Positions 7,577 to 14,803 of a stretch of 14,853 nucleotides of DNA are shown in pieces (within the stretch, counting starts at the first letter, position 1; the number at the start of each line of letters is the position of its first letter). Origin of the DNA: Selenomonas sp. Lineage in GTDB: Bacteria > Bacillota > Negativicutes > Selenomonadales > Selenomonadaceae. The position numbers were made by a program, and so were the translations under genes. A model generated the notes under the pieces. It was given only the letters and a program-made list of their open reading frames with translations. It did not search any database and was not told the DNA's origin. The stretch is from NCBI GenBank assembly GCA_003518745.1, contig DOYB01000124.1, forward strand, positions 1 through 14,853. The letters run 5' to 3'.

Positions 7577-8725
7577 TCACTTCCTATTGCTGTTATCCAG
7601 AAGAGCCTGACGCAGCCTGCCCTCTATGGCAACAAGCTCCTGTTCCGCGGCTTGCCGCTTTGCACGGCCCTCCGCCTGAATGCGCATGGTCTCCTCAATG
7701 GTGGATATCAAATCCTCATTAACCTGCTTAACCGTTTCGATATCAACGATTCCACGTTCATTTTCCCTGGCCGTTTCCACCGTAGTCTGCTTCAGCATCT
7801 TCGCGTTTCTCTTCAAAAGCTCGTTGGTGGTATCAGTCACGGCCCGCTGCATATCCAGCACCTGCTGCTGACGGGAGAGGCCAAGGGCAATGACCATTTG
7901 GCTCTTCCAGAGTGGAATCGTATTGTAGATGGCCGTCTGAACCCTGTCAATGAGCACGCGGTCATTATTCTGTATAAGACGAATCTGCGGCGCGGTCTGA
8001 ATCGCAAGGGTCTTGCTTATCTTGAGGTCATATACTTTTTTTTCAAAACGATCTACACTGCTTTCGAAATCAGCCACCACCTGTACTGCCATGGGGTCAT
8101 TCGATGCAGCCGCCTCCTGACGAAGCCTTGGCAGGGTAACATCACGCATCTCCTGCAGCTTCTCCTCACCGGCGCGGATATAAAGCTGAAGTTCCTTGAA
8201 GTAGGCAAGATTCTTCTCATAGAGTCCGTCGAACATAACGACATCCTCCATCATCTTGACCTTGGAGCGTTCCAGCCCCCCCTGTATCTTGTCCACCTGC
8301 ACCGACAGCTTCTCATAATCCTTCAGCATGTCCTCGGCCTTGGACACCAATGAACCCACAATGGGCAGCTTCTTGAAAAATCCGCCGCTTTCCGACGGTT
8401 CAAAGCCCTTCACCCGAGTCACAAGATCTCCAAGCAGTTCCCCAACGGGGCCTCCATCCTTTACCCTGACATGTGAAAGGATACTGTTTGAAAAATCCGC
8501 TATCTCCTTCTGGGCAGCCGATCCGAAGGTCAGGGAAGTACCGGTATCCATGAGATCAATCTTATCCTTGATTTCAGCTACTCTCCGCTGCTCCTCAGGG
8601 GATAATATCTCCACCTGCTCGGTAACCCTCGCAATTTCCTTCTCCGGCTCCACCTTCTCCAGAGAAACCGACGTGTTTTCCTGCTTCCTGCCCTTCATCA
8701 AATCCTCTAAGCTGAGCTCTGCCAA
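7577..8725 (-). CDS. telA: TelA family protein (toxic anion resistance)
   Basis: Member of the TelA/YaaN/KlaA family, 382 residues, typical length. The family is named for tellurite resistance on plasmids, but chromosomal copies are widespread and linked to cell envelope stress; the biochemical activity is not established. The sequence is soluble, highly charged and mostly helical, with long coiled-coil-like parts (about 135-225 and 310-380). The core has the family segment around IRLIQNNDRVLIDRVQ (residues about 250-265) and the following PLWKSQM. The start codon is TTG, chosen because GGGGAGGAG lies six or seven bases before it and the product begins MAELSLEDL. It starts 14 bases after the xpaC stop, so the two are co-transcribed. 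No terD-type tellurite genes are nearby, so a role in metal resistance should not be assumed. Confidence 0.9.
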   Translation of the reverse strand: MAELSLEDLMKGRKQENTSVSLEKVEPEKEIARVTEQVEILSPEEQRRVAEIKDKIDLMDTGTSLTFGSAAQKEIADFSNSILSHVRVKDGGPVGELLGDLVTRVKGFEPSESGGFFKKLPIVGSLVSKAEDMLKDYEKLSVQVDKIQGGLERSKVKMMEDVVMFDGLYEKNLAYFKELQLYIRAGEEKLQEMRDVTLPRLRQEAAASNDPMAVQVVADFESSVDRFEKKVYDLKISKTLAIQTAPQIRLIQNNDRVLIDRVQTAIYNTIPLWKSQMVIALGLSRQQQVLDMQRAVTDTTNELLKRNAKMLKQTTVETARENERGIVDIETVKQVNEDLISTIEETMRIQAEGRAKRQAAEQELVAIEGRLRQALLDNSNRK

Positions 8726-8739
8726 GGAAATCTCCTCCC

Positions 8740-9774
8740 CTACTTATCATCTTCCCTACAATACTGAACATAAAAATCATCCATCGGCATTACCAAATAC
8801 CTGATTCCCTCAACGATACTTACAAACGTAGGAATCGTGGTCCAAAACAAAGCCGCGTACAGAAATCCCCAAAAGGTTTTCCCCTGATAGAACTTATGAG
8901 CGCCAAAAGTCCCAAGAAAAATCGCCAGCAGGGACTGGAGCACCTTGTGCCTTATGACTTCAGGCTTTTCCCCCGGGGGAATCAATGAATATCGGGAACC
9001 TCCTCCCATATATAAGGGCTGGGAGCCCTTACGGCTCTGTACTTCGCCGGAGTTCGTTAACTTTATACCTGTTTCCTTCTCAAGAGAAACGCGCATCCCC
9101 TCCATAGAGGGTTCCTGCTGCTTAGCCTCGGCGCGGGTCATTACTACCTCATTGGCGGGCCTTTCCAATGAGATTCCATGGGCATCAAGGTGCTGCTCCA
9201 TGACAGTAAGCTCCGCGTCCGTCGTCATCATCTGGTCATTGAGCATTCGCTCGAACTGTTCCGCATAAGCCTCATCGAAGCCTGAGAGCGTTGTCTTCAT
9301 CCGGGTCTTCAGCTCAGCAACCCTTTCAGTTGAAAGCTCGGTAGCCTCCAGCTCCTGATACTTGCGCACCAGACCAACGGCACGATCCTGATAGTAATCA
9401 ATGAAGGGCTGGGCCGCGGATATCTTCTTGGGGTGCTTTTCAAGATACGAAAGCATGTTCCGTGAAATGTGCTGCATCCTTCCAAGCTGATTTACAAGCT
9501 CACGATCCTTTAGCTGAGTCCTTGCCTGCTCTAAGTAGCGATAATCCGTTATGGCCTTTTGATAGCTTTCTGCCAGCAGCTCAGCTTCCTCCTCCCGGAT
9601 TCCCTCCAACTTGAGACTGGGCCGACGATTATCCCACCACGTCTTGGCATTCTGTCCGCCTATTCCGAGTCCCAGAAAAAGCAAGGTCATACCCAGCTTA
9701 GGCCATTCACCCGCAGCCATCCAGCCCCCTCCGGCCATAAGGGCAATAGCCATCACTATAAAAATGTATCGCAA
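8740..9774 (-). CDS. XpaC-like protein fused to a C-terminal TM2 domain
   Basis: 344 residues. The N-terminus has two hydrophobic stretches (about 1-20 and 28-42) followed by a long helical, charged middle (about 55-235) that resembles XpaC, the family annotated as 5-bromo-4-chloroindolyl phosphate hydrolysis protein. Next to telA this is the usual XpaC-TelA pairing. The C-terminal 70 residues (about 270-335) form a TM2 domain: two membrane spans with the turn motif GTFGAHKFYQG (about 288-298). An in-frame ATG exists at 9792 but has no ribosome binding site. The TTG at 9774 has GGGAGGG seven bases before it, so I take it as the start. The product would sit in the membrane with its helical middle in the cytoplasm and could anchor TelA there. 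Enzyme activity is unproven for the family, and no catalytic motif is apparent. Confidence 0.8.
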   Translation of the reverse strand: MRYIFIVMAIALMAGGGWMAAGEWPKLGMTLLFLGLGIGGQNAKTWWDNRRPSLKLEGIREEEAELLAESYQKAITDYRYLEQARTQLKDRELVNQLGRMQHISRNMLSYLEKHPKKISAAQPFIDYYQDRAVGLVRKYQELEATELSTERVAELKTRMKTTLSGFDEAYAEQFERMLNDQMMTTDAELTVMEQHLDAHGISLERPANEVVMTRAEAKQQEPSMEGMRVSLEKETGIKLTNSGEVQSRKGSQPLYMGGGSRYSLIPPGEKPEVIRHKVLQSLLAIFLGTFGAHKFYQGKTFWGFLYAALFWTTIPTFVSIVEGIRYLVMPMDDFYVQYCREDDK

Positions 9775-9824
9775 CGCATTACCCTCCCTCATATATATTT
9801 TTTCATGTCTTTTTCATAGTAGTA

Positions 9825-9853
9825 AATATACAGGATTGCAGGAAAAGAAGCAA
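9825..9853 (-). promoter_or_regulatory. Candidate promoter of the xpaC-telA unit
   Basis: On the minus strand TTGCTT (9848-9853) and TATATT (9825-9830) lie 17 bases apart, about 50 bases before the xpaC start. The -10 matches the consensus at five of six positions and the -35 only at three. Confidence 0.4.
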
Positions 9854-9868
9854 GTTTTTCTGAAAAAC
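9854..9868 (-). terminator. Weak hairpin after the acyltransferase gene
   Basis: Perfect six-base-pair stem GTTTTT/AAAAAC with a three-base loop, about 18 bases after the acyltransferase stop codon. On the minus strand a T-rich but interrupted stretch follows. It is AT-rich and therefore a weak terminator at best; it ends next to the putative xpaC -35 box. Confidence 0.35.
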
Positions 9869-9885
9869 AGATGAATTTTTTCTTT

Positions 9886-11052
9886 TTAGAGTCTTATTAC
9901 AATATTTTTTCGGTACATGAACTCAGCCACAGGCCACCACATGAGACACCATAGGATTGCGTGAAGCACGGAACTGAAGGGCACGCTTATGATTCCCTTG
10001 GTGGTATTCTCCCACAGCCAACTATATGCATTGATTCCATCCGGTGGCATTACGATGGTCCACAGTATTATCAAAGCTGTCTCTGAGGCCAAATAGAAAA
10101 ACAGTGGATTCCTGCCCAACGCATGGAATGGCCGCATAAAATATTGGACGCTCGGCACCTGCCTCATCAGCCACACTAGAAATGCCAGCACAACCATATC
10201 ACCGCCCGCGTTCAGCAGCGCAAAGGGCGCCGTCCACAGTGGTTTTCCAATCAAATCGAAACAACTCCACAGAAGCCCAAGCAATACCGTGGCAATTCCA
10301 CCGGCGAGAATGACACCCGCATTGGAACATTCGCTGCCTCCGGACTGCAATATCCTGCCGGCCCACACGCCTAATAGCATAGACGCCGCACTCGCGAATA
10401 TCCCATACAGACCCTCAGGCTCGAAGGGAAATCCATAGCCCTGATATATGTGATCTGCCCCCGGAATAACATAATCCACTGCCAGACTTATATTGTGCAG
10501 CTTGTCAAAGGGGGCTTCGGGGGAATAAATGTGGAACCCTGCTGAGGAAAGCAGCAAAAGGCAGACCGCGGCAGTCAATACTCCCGCCTTACTTCTTAAG
10601 AACATGGCTATCCCCATGCCGAACATATAGATAAGAGCAAGCCGCTGCAATACCCCAAGTATGCGCCCATGGGTGAACACATCACCATATAGCCTGGAAA
10701 GCGTATATCCATCCGTCAACAACAATGCGAAGACCGCTGACATTGAATTCAACAAAAGTCCCAAGGCGAAAAGCATAATGGTTCGCTTCAGGATTTTTCC
10801 TGCCAAGAGCCCCTTTGCCCTGCGTTCTATGGTAAAGGCGGCCGATGCCCCCATGCAAAACACGAACCCCGGAAAGGCCAGATCCGGAATGGTTATACCC
10901 TCCCAAGGCGCATGAAGCATTATGGCAGGTGTAACCTCAAAATCCGGTATCGCGTTAACTATTATCATTATGGTAATTGTAATACCCCTCAGCATATCCA
11001 AGGCAATATTGCGCTTTCCGCTGTTCCCCGTACCACTGATAGCCTGCTTCAA
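9886..11052 (-). CDS. NagX/HGSNAT-like membrane acyltransferase (COG4299 type)
   Basis: Integral membrane protein of 388 residues with about ten to eleven hydrophobic spans. The N-terminal signature of the heparan-alpha-glucosaminide N-acetyltransferase/NagX family is clear: ALDMLRGITI at about 17-26, then a loop with HAPWEGITIPDLAFPGF (47-63), which contains the family's conserved histidine (His47), Trp50, Asp57 and Pro61. Related proteins move acetyl groups across a membrane onto amino sugars; the acceptor here is unknown and may be a cell wall or surface glycan. The start is TTG, with AAAGG ten bases upstream; the next in-frame ATG (residue 20) would cut into the conserved motif. It follows the pilus ATPase genes after 159 bases and may have its own promoter. 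Family call good, substrate not known. Confidence 0.8.
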   Translation of the reverse strand: MKQAISGTGNSGKRNIALDMLRGITITIMIIVNAIPDFEVTPAIMLHAPWEGITIPDLAFPGFVFCMGASAAFTIERRAKGLLAGKILKRTIMLFALGLLLNSMSAVFALLLTDGYTLSRLYGDVFTHGRILGVLQRLALIYMFGMGIAMFLRSKAGVLTAAVCLLLLSSAGFHIYSPEAPFDKLHNISLAVDYVIPGADHIYQGYGFPFEPEGLYGIFASAASMLLGVWAGRILQSGGSECSNAGVILAGGIATVLLGLLWSCFDLIGKPLWTAPFALLNAGGDMVVLAFLVWLMRQVPSVQYFMRPFHALGRNPLFFYLASETALIILWTIVMPPDGINAYSWLWENTTKGIISVPFSSVLHAILWCLMWWPVAEFMYRKNIVIRL

Positions 11053-11097
11053 AACCTACAACCTTTCTTCCATGTGCCAGAATGTGCTTTTTCTACA

Positions 11098-11124
11098 ATC
11101 ATAACTATCCTCAATCGCTGTAAA
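11098..11124 (-). promoter_or_regulatory. Possible promoter of the acyltransferase gene
   Basis: On the minus strand TTTACA (11119-11124) and TATGAT (11098-11103) each match the consensus at five of six positions, but the spacer is only 15 bases. The 159-base gap before the gene has no convincing terminator for the pilT-like gene, so read-through is also possible. Confidence 0.3.
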
Positions 11125-11211
11125 ATTCTATATTTATGGCTGCTTTTCCTGCATTTTTTCAGATTTTTCGTGGTGTGAATAAATTCCCATCTATCTATCA
11201 CTTCTTATTTG

Positions 11212-12195
11212 TCATTCTATGCGTTTCCCCAGTTTCTTAATTGCCTGCTCCATCGTATTCATGCCGGGGCTGCTCATCATCAAGGAAACAAGCTGGTTAT
11301 ATTTCCCTTGTCGAATAAGATTCCTTGCGGCAGGAGTGGACAGCAGAACCTCCGTCGCGCAAACACGGCCGCCTCCGGCAGATGGCAGCAGGCATTGGGA
11401 AAAAATACCCGTGAAGACATCCGCGAACCGATCCCTTATGGTATCCCTTTGATCAAGGGGGAACAGACTTTCCACACGCATTGCTGTTTCCGCGGCTCCC
11501 CGCGTATGCAGGGTTCCCAAAACGAAAATACCTGTAGATGCCGCTTCCAAGGCCATTTGCATAGTATCCGGGTCACGTATTTCCCCCACAAGTATAACAT
11601 CCGGCATTTCCCGCAAGGCATTCCTGAGAGCGCCCGGAAATGAATGGAAATCCCTGCCCAATTCCCTCTGGCTGATAAATGAACCCTCGGAGGAGTGAAG
11701 GAATTCAATTGGGTCTTCAAGAGTCAGAAGATGCACGAAGCGGTGCGCCATTAATTCCTTAAGGAACGCGGCTATTGTTGTGGACTTACCCGACCCGGCA
11801 CGCCCCGTCACCAGCGTAAACCCCTGCTGTGTCCGGAAGAGTTCCTTCAACCCCGTTGATGCCCCCAGTTCCTCCAGGGAAGGTATCCTATTGGGAATAA
11901 GCCTTAAGGCAAGGGCCATCACATTGCGCTGAAAATATAAATTGCCCCTGAACCTCCTATGATTCAGCTCCCATGAAAAATCCAATTCCCTGTTCTTAAT
12001 GAGCCGTTCCCTCTGTGAATCCGTAACCATGATTTCCAAAACAGCAGAAAGCAATTCCTCCGTTACCTGTATATCGGCCCTTGGGAAAAGCTTTCCATTC
12101 CTCCTGTAAAAAATACACTGCCCCGGTGTCATATGCAAATCCGAAACGTCTTCTCCAACCGCCCATTCAAGTAGCTTCACAGGTTCAACAGCCAT
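11212..12195 (-). CDS. pilT: PilT-like type IV pilus retraction ATPase
   Basis: Secretion-type hexameric ATPase, 327 residues, close to the usual 340-350 of PilT. It starts with the PilT-type N-terminal domain (LLEWAVGEDVSDLHMTPG, about 7-25). The ATPase core has Walker A GRAGSGKST (131-139), Asp box TLEDP (158-162), Walker B DVILVGE (199-205) and His box TLHTRG (228-233). Near the end lies LIRQGK (293-298), a variant of the AIRAGK motif needed for retraction in PilT. The first in-frame start, GTG at 12204, overlaps the upstream gene by 20 bases. The ATG at 12195 fits the domain start better and has GAGG ten bases away. It overlaps the gspE-like gene, so the two are translated together. It would power pilus retraction and twitching or DNA uptake if pilin genes exist elsewhere. 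Confidence 0.85.
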   Translation of the reverse strand: MAVEPVKLLEWAVGEDVSDLHMTPGQCIFYRRNGKLFPRADIQVTEELLSAVLEIMVTDSQRERLIKNRELDFSWELNHRRFRGNLYFQRNVMALALRLIPNRIPSLEELGASTGLKELFRTQQGFTLVTGRAGSGKSTTIAAFLKELMAHRFVHLLTLEDPIEFLHSSEGSFISQRELGRDFHSFPGALRNALREMPDVILVGEIRDPDTMQMALEAASTGIFVLGTLHTRGAAETAMRVESLFPLDQRDTIRDRFADVFTGIFSQCLLPSAGGGRVCATEVLLSTPAARNLIRQGKYNQLVSLMMSSPGMNTMEQAIKKLGKRIE

Positions 12196-13450
12196 AGAGC
12201 ACACGCCTCACTTCCTGTAAAGTGGTAAGCCCCTGCCTCGCCTTTTCACATCCATCCATAGCCATTGTCCTGAGTCCATGGTCAAGAGCCGCCCGCTGAA
12301 AGCCTTCCACACTCTCTCCGCGCATAATCTCCACATGCAGCTCCTCATTCAACGCAAGTATTTCATGTATCGCAAGTCGGCCTGCGAAACCCGTATCACG
12401 GCATTTTTCACAGCCAACCGATCTATAGTATTTCCCCGCCCTCGCTCCATGCTCCTTAAGAAACAAGCCTTCAGCGGAATCCGGCATTACTTCATAGACC
12501 TCCCTGCAGTACGGACACAGCCTCCGCACAAGACGCTGAGCGATTATACCCCTTGCCGTGGCAGCCAAAAGATATGGCCTCACCCCCATTTCCAAAAGCC
12601 TGAACAACGCGTTGCAACTGTCCTTCGCGTGCAGTGTCGTAAGGAGCAGATGACCTGTCAAGGCAGCGCGTATAGCGATCTGCGCTGTTTCTGTGTCACG
12701 AGCCTCACCAATCATAATGCAATCCGCGTCCATCCTCAACATGGAACGAAGTCCCGTGGCAAAGGTGAGACCGGCCTTTTCATGGACTTCTATCTGATTT
12801 ATGCCATGAACCTGCTGCTCCACCGGATCCTCCAGTGTCATGATATGCCGCTCGGGAATATTAAGTTCCTGAAGGGCGGCATAAAGAGTAGTTGTCTTCC
12901 CCGAGTTCATTGGCCCCGTCACTATCAGCATCCCTGAGGGCGCATGAATGAGCCTGCGGAACAGTCTTTCGTTCTCCTCAGTCATTCCAAGCTCTTCTAT
13001 GGCCCTAAGCTCCTGCCCCGCGTTCAATATCCTGATGACCAATGCTTCCCCATGCTGTACAGGCATACTGGCTACCCGAAAATCAAGTTTTTTCCCCTTA
13101 TAGATATGAACGATATGACCGTCCAAGGGTTTCTGATGTTCGCTGGTATCCATCTTGGCCATAATCTTCAGGCGTGAAATCAATATGGATTGGAGCTTCG
13201 CTGAAAGCGGCCCATGACATTCGCAAAGGAGTCCATCAATACGATATCTGAAAAACAGGGCATCCTTTCGTGGCTCAATATGTACATCGCTTGCTCTCAT
13301 ATCCACCGCATGCTCCAAAAGCATATCCACCAGCTTCACTATGGGAGCCTGTTCTACTCCCCTTGCAGTGCCATGTGAGCTTCGCTCCTGCATACTGTGA
13401 ACCACCTGATTAGCCACCCTGCTAAAAGATTTTTCCCATTCATCTGACAT
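12185..13450 (-). CDS. Short GspE/PilB-like secretion or pilus assembly ATPase
   Basis: 421 residues, against about 560 for full PilB/GspE: the N-terminal regulatory domain (MshEN type) is absent and the protein begins near the N2 domain, with VKLVDMLLEHAVDMRASDVHIEP at residues 38-60. The core has an unusual Walker A, GPMNSGKT (179-186; family norm GPTGSGKT). Asp box TLEDP (205-209), Walker B CIMIGE (244-249) and His box TLHAKD (272-277) follow. A four-cysteine zinc site CPYC/CEKC (312, 315, 347, 350) marks it as an assembly-type ATPase. I chose ATG 13450 over TTG 13477 or ATG 13471 because AAAAGGGGA lies eight bases before it. It is the first gene of a two-gene unit with pilT; no pilin, platform (PilC/GspF) or secretin gene is seen nearby. 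Confidence 0.87.
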   Translation of the reverse strand: MSDEWEKSFSRVANQVVHSMQERSSHGTARGVEQAPIVKLVDMLLEHAVDMRASDVHIEPRKDALFFRYRIDGLLCECHGPLSAKLQSILISRLKIMAKMDTSEHQKPLDGHIVHIYKGKKLDFRVASMPVQHGEALVIRILNAGQELRAIEELGMTEENERLFRRLIHAPSGMLIVTGPMNSGKTTTLYAALQELNIPERHIMTLEDPVEQQVHGINQIEVHEKAGLTFATGLRSMLRMDADCIMIGEARDTETAQIAIRAALTGHLLLTTLHAKDSCNALFRLLEMGVRPYLLAATARGIIAQRLVRRLCPYCREVYEVMPDSAEGLFLKEHGARAGKYYRSVGCEKCRDTGFAGRLAIHEILALNEELHVEIMRGESVEGFQRAALDHGLRTMAMDGCEKARQGLTTLQEVRRVLYGC

Positions 13451-13520
13451 TTTCCCATCCCCTTTTTCCATAAGCAATTTGTCTCATTGAAAAGGACAAA
13501 AGTGCATTTCGTTTTCCGTA

Positions 13521-13549
13521 ATTATACAAAATTCAAACTTGTTTGTCAT
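13521..13549 (-). promoter_or_regulatory. Promoter of the gspE-pilT unit
   Basis: On the minus strand ATGACA (13544-13549) and a perfect TATAAT (13521-13526) are 17 bases apart, with AT-rich sequence upstream that could act as an UP element. Transcription would begin about 64 bases before the start codon. I see no riboswitch-like fold in that leader. Confidence 0.7.
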
Positions 13550-13621
13550 TAAAATTTAATATATTTGTGTTTATATAGTATACATAATCTTTTTATAAAA
13601 TATATATTTTTACATATTTTC

Positions 13622-13650
13622 TTTACATTATATGTATAAATATATATAAT
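13622..13650 (+). promoter_or_regulatory. Promoter of the hicAB unit
   Basis: TTTACA (13622-13627) and a perfect TATAAT (13645-13650) are separated by 17 bases. The start would be near 13657, giving a very short leader before the hicA ATG. GAGGTGAGGT just upstream of the ATG is the ribosome binding site. Confidence 0.75.
13624..13636. promoter_or_regulatory. Palindrome over the hicAB -35, likely HicB operator
   Basis: TACAT, a three-base spacer and ATGTA form a perfect small palindrome that overlaps the -35 box. HicB antitoxins commonly repress their own promoter, and this is the best candidate site. The surrounding AT-richness raises the chance of accidental palindromes. Confidence 0.35.
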
Positions 13651-13670
13651 ATAAGTGTGAGGTGAGGTAA

Positions 13671-13859
13671 ATGACAACAGCAGAGCTTATAAAGCTGCTA
13701 AAGAAGAATGGCTGTACGTTCGTAAGGAACGGCTCTAATCACGATATCTACAAAAGCCCAATAACCGGAAAGGAGTTCCCGGTAGGCAGACATTCCTCGG
13801 AAGAAGTAAAAGCCCCTACACTTCACACCATTCTCAAACAGGCCGGTATCAAGCAATAA
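13671..13859 (+). CDS. hicA: HicA family mRNA interferase toxin
   Basis: 62 residues, normal for HicA. The fold is a small double-stranded-RNA-binding-like domain that cleaves mRNA when free of HicB. The expected pattern is present: N-terminal ELIKLLKKNGCTFVRNGSNH (5-24), with the catalytic-type histidine at 24 in the GSNH segment, then the strands ending in FPVGRHSSEEVK and a final helix with TLHTILKQAGI. HicA usually has GSHH or GSNH here. The ATG has a strong GAGGTGAGGT site. The toxin gene precedes the antitoxin, as in most hicAB pairs, with a 44-base gap to hicB. This is the first gene on the plus strand and lies behind an AT-rich region, which fits acquisition by transfer. Confidence 0.92.
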   Translation: MTTAELIKLLKKNGCTFVRNGSNHDIYKSPITGKEFPVGRHSSEEVKAPTLHTILKQAGIKQ

Positions 13860-13903
13860 CTGCCGATTACATAAAAGCAATCTCGTGGAAGGAGATGTAC
13901 TCT

Positions 13904-14299
13904 ATGAAATATGTGTATCCTGCTATTTTCACCATCGATAAGGAAGGTATTATTGTCACTTTTCCCGACTTGGATGATACTTTTACGGATGGAGATACGA
14001 TGGAGGAAGCTTTTGAGAACGCCGAAGATGTTTTGAACCTTATGCTTTGGAATCGTGAAGAAGAAAAAAGGGATATTCCGTCTCCGACATCAGCAGCGAA
14101 AATCCATGTTCCGGCAAATGCTACCCTTGCAATGATCAAAGCCGATACGCTTGCCTATCGCAAACTCCATGACAAAAAGACGGTTCGCAGGAGTATCACC
14201 CTTCCAAATTGGCTTGATACGATAGCGAGGGAACGCAATATAAATTGCTCACAGCTTTTACAGAATGCGATTCGAAATGAATGCGGACTTAATGTCTGA
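13904..14299 (+). CDS. hicB: HicB family antitoxin
   Basis: 131 residues. The N-terminal part (about 1-55) is the HicB partial RNase-H-like fold: YPAIFTIDKEGIIVTFPDL, then a segment with AFENAEDVLNLML. This part binds HicA. The C-terminal part (about 95-131) has a ribbon-helix-helix look, VRRSITLPNWLDTIA followed by CSQLLQNAIRNE, and would bind the operator. An ATG nine bases upstream (13895) touches the AAGGAG ribosome binding site directly. The ATG at 13904 has it at the proper nine-base distance, so I use it. It would neutralise HicA and repress the operon. Confidence 0.92.
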   Translation: MKYVYPAIFTIDKEGIIVTFPDLDDTFTDGDTMEEAFENAEDVLNLMLWNREEEKRDIPSPTSAAKIHVPANATLAMIKADTLAYRKLHDKKTVRRSITLPNWLDTIARERNINCSQLLQNAIRNECGLNV

Positions 14300-14320
14300 A
14301 AAATTATAGGAGGATTCACC

Positions 14321-14635
14321 ATGGAACGGGAAGAGGCTTTGGAATACCTGAAAAGCGTGAAGAAGTCACTGAACAACGATCTCCACATACTGCCCTTCAG
14401 CTACCGCCTGTTCACTGCCATCCATTGGGCCATCGATGCAATGGAGGAAGACAACGATAAGGATGAAACTCATATACAAAAGGTAAAACTCGAACGCGCC
14501 CTGGAATGCGCCGGAAGAGACTGGGCCGAGGCAATCAATCGCCTTGCGGCGCTCCAAGGCGACCACAATCGCAACGCAACCGCAGAAGAAGCCATCAACC
14601 GCTGGAAATCCGAGGCCGGATTGAATAAAGAATAA
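14321..14635 (+). CDS. Unknown small helical protein following hicAB
   Basis: 104 residues, soluble, very rich in charged residues and predicted to be mainly helical, with no signal peptide or membrane span. It starts MEREEALEYLKSVKKSL, and the second half contains DWAEAINRLAALQG followed by AEEAINRWKSEAG. I recognise no family. An ideal AGGAGG site lies seven bases before the ATG, only 21 bases after hicB, so it is very probably in the same transcript. Its base composition is richer in G and C than hicAB, closer to the genes on the left. It could be a host gene now read from the hicAB promoter or a partner of the toxin-antitoxin pair. Confidence 0.7.
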   Translation: MEREEALEYLKSVKKSLNNDLHILPFSYRLFTAIHWAIDAMEEDNDKDETHIQKVKLERALECAGRDWAEAINRLAALQGDHNRNATAEEAINRWKSEAGLNKE

Positions 14636-14664
14636 CGAGGATAAGAGAAAGGAGGGCAGCGGAA

Positions 14665-14775
14665 ATGAGAACACTGAAACTGCTGCTGCTCGTCCTGCTT
14701 TTGCCCGGAGGCATCGTATTTGGAGCAGCGGCCTGGCTGTACCGCAAATGGAAGGAAAGGAAAAGCATCCAATAG
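14665..14775 (+). CDS. Small single-span membrane peptide
   Basis: 36 codons, ATG to TAG, with AAAGGAGGG about nine bases before the start. The product begins MRTLKLLLLVLLLPGG, has one hydrophobic span (about 4-25) and ends in a basic tail WLYRKWKERKSIQ. It follows the unknown 104-residue gene by 29 bases. The strong ribosome binding site supports a real gene. It resembles small membrane peptides in general, including some type I toxins, but it is not recognised and no antitoxin RNA is seen. Confidence 0.55.
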   Translation: MRTLKLLLLVLLLPGGIVFGAAAWLYRKWKERKSIQ

Positions 14776-14803
14776 GCAAATCTCAAATATAATGTATACA
14801 AAG

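Noticed and set aside
7577..8725. A tellurite resistance operon
   Set aside because: Only telA and an XpaC-like gene are present; no terD-type, tehAB or klaB-type genes, so the resistance label should not be taken as function.
12278..12937. Plus-strand open frame of 219 codons opposite the gspE-like gene
   Set aside because: It is the antisense of a conserved ATPase core and resembles nothing.
13451..13514. Possible riboswitch (for example cyclic-di-GMP type) in the leader of the gspE-like gene
   Set aside because: The leader is only about 64 bases and shows no recognisable conserved fold or strong stems.
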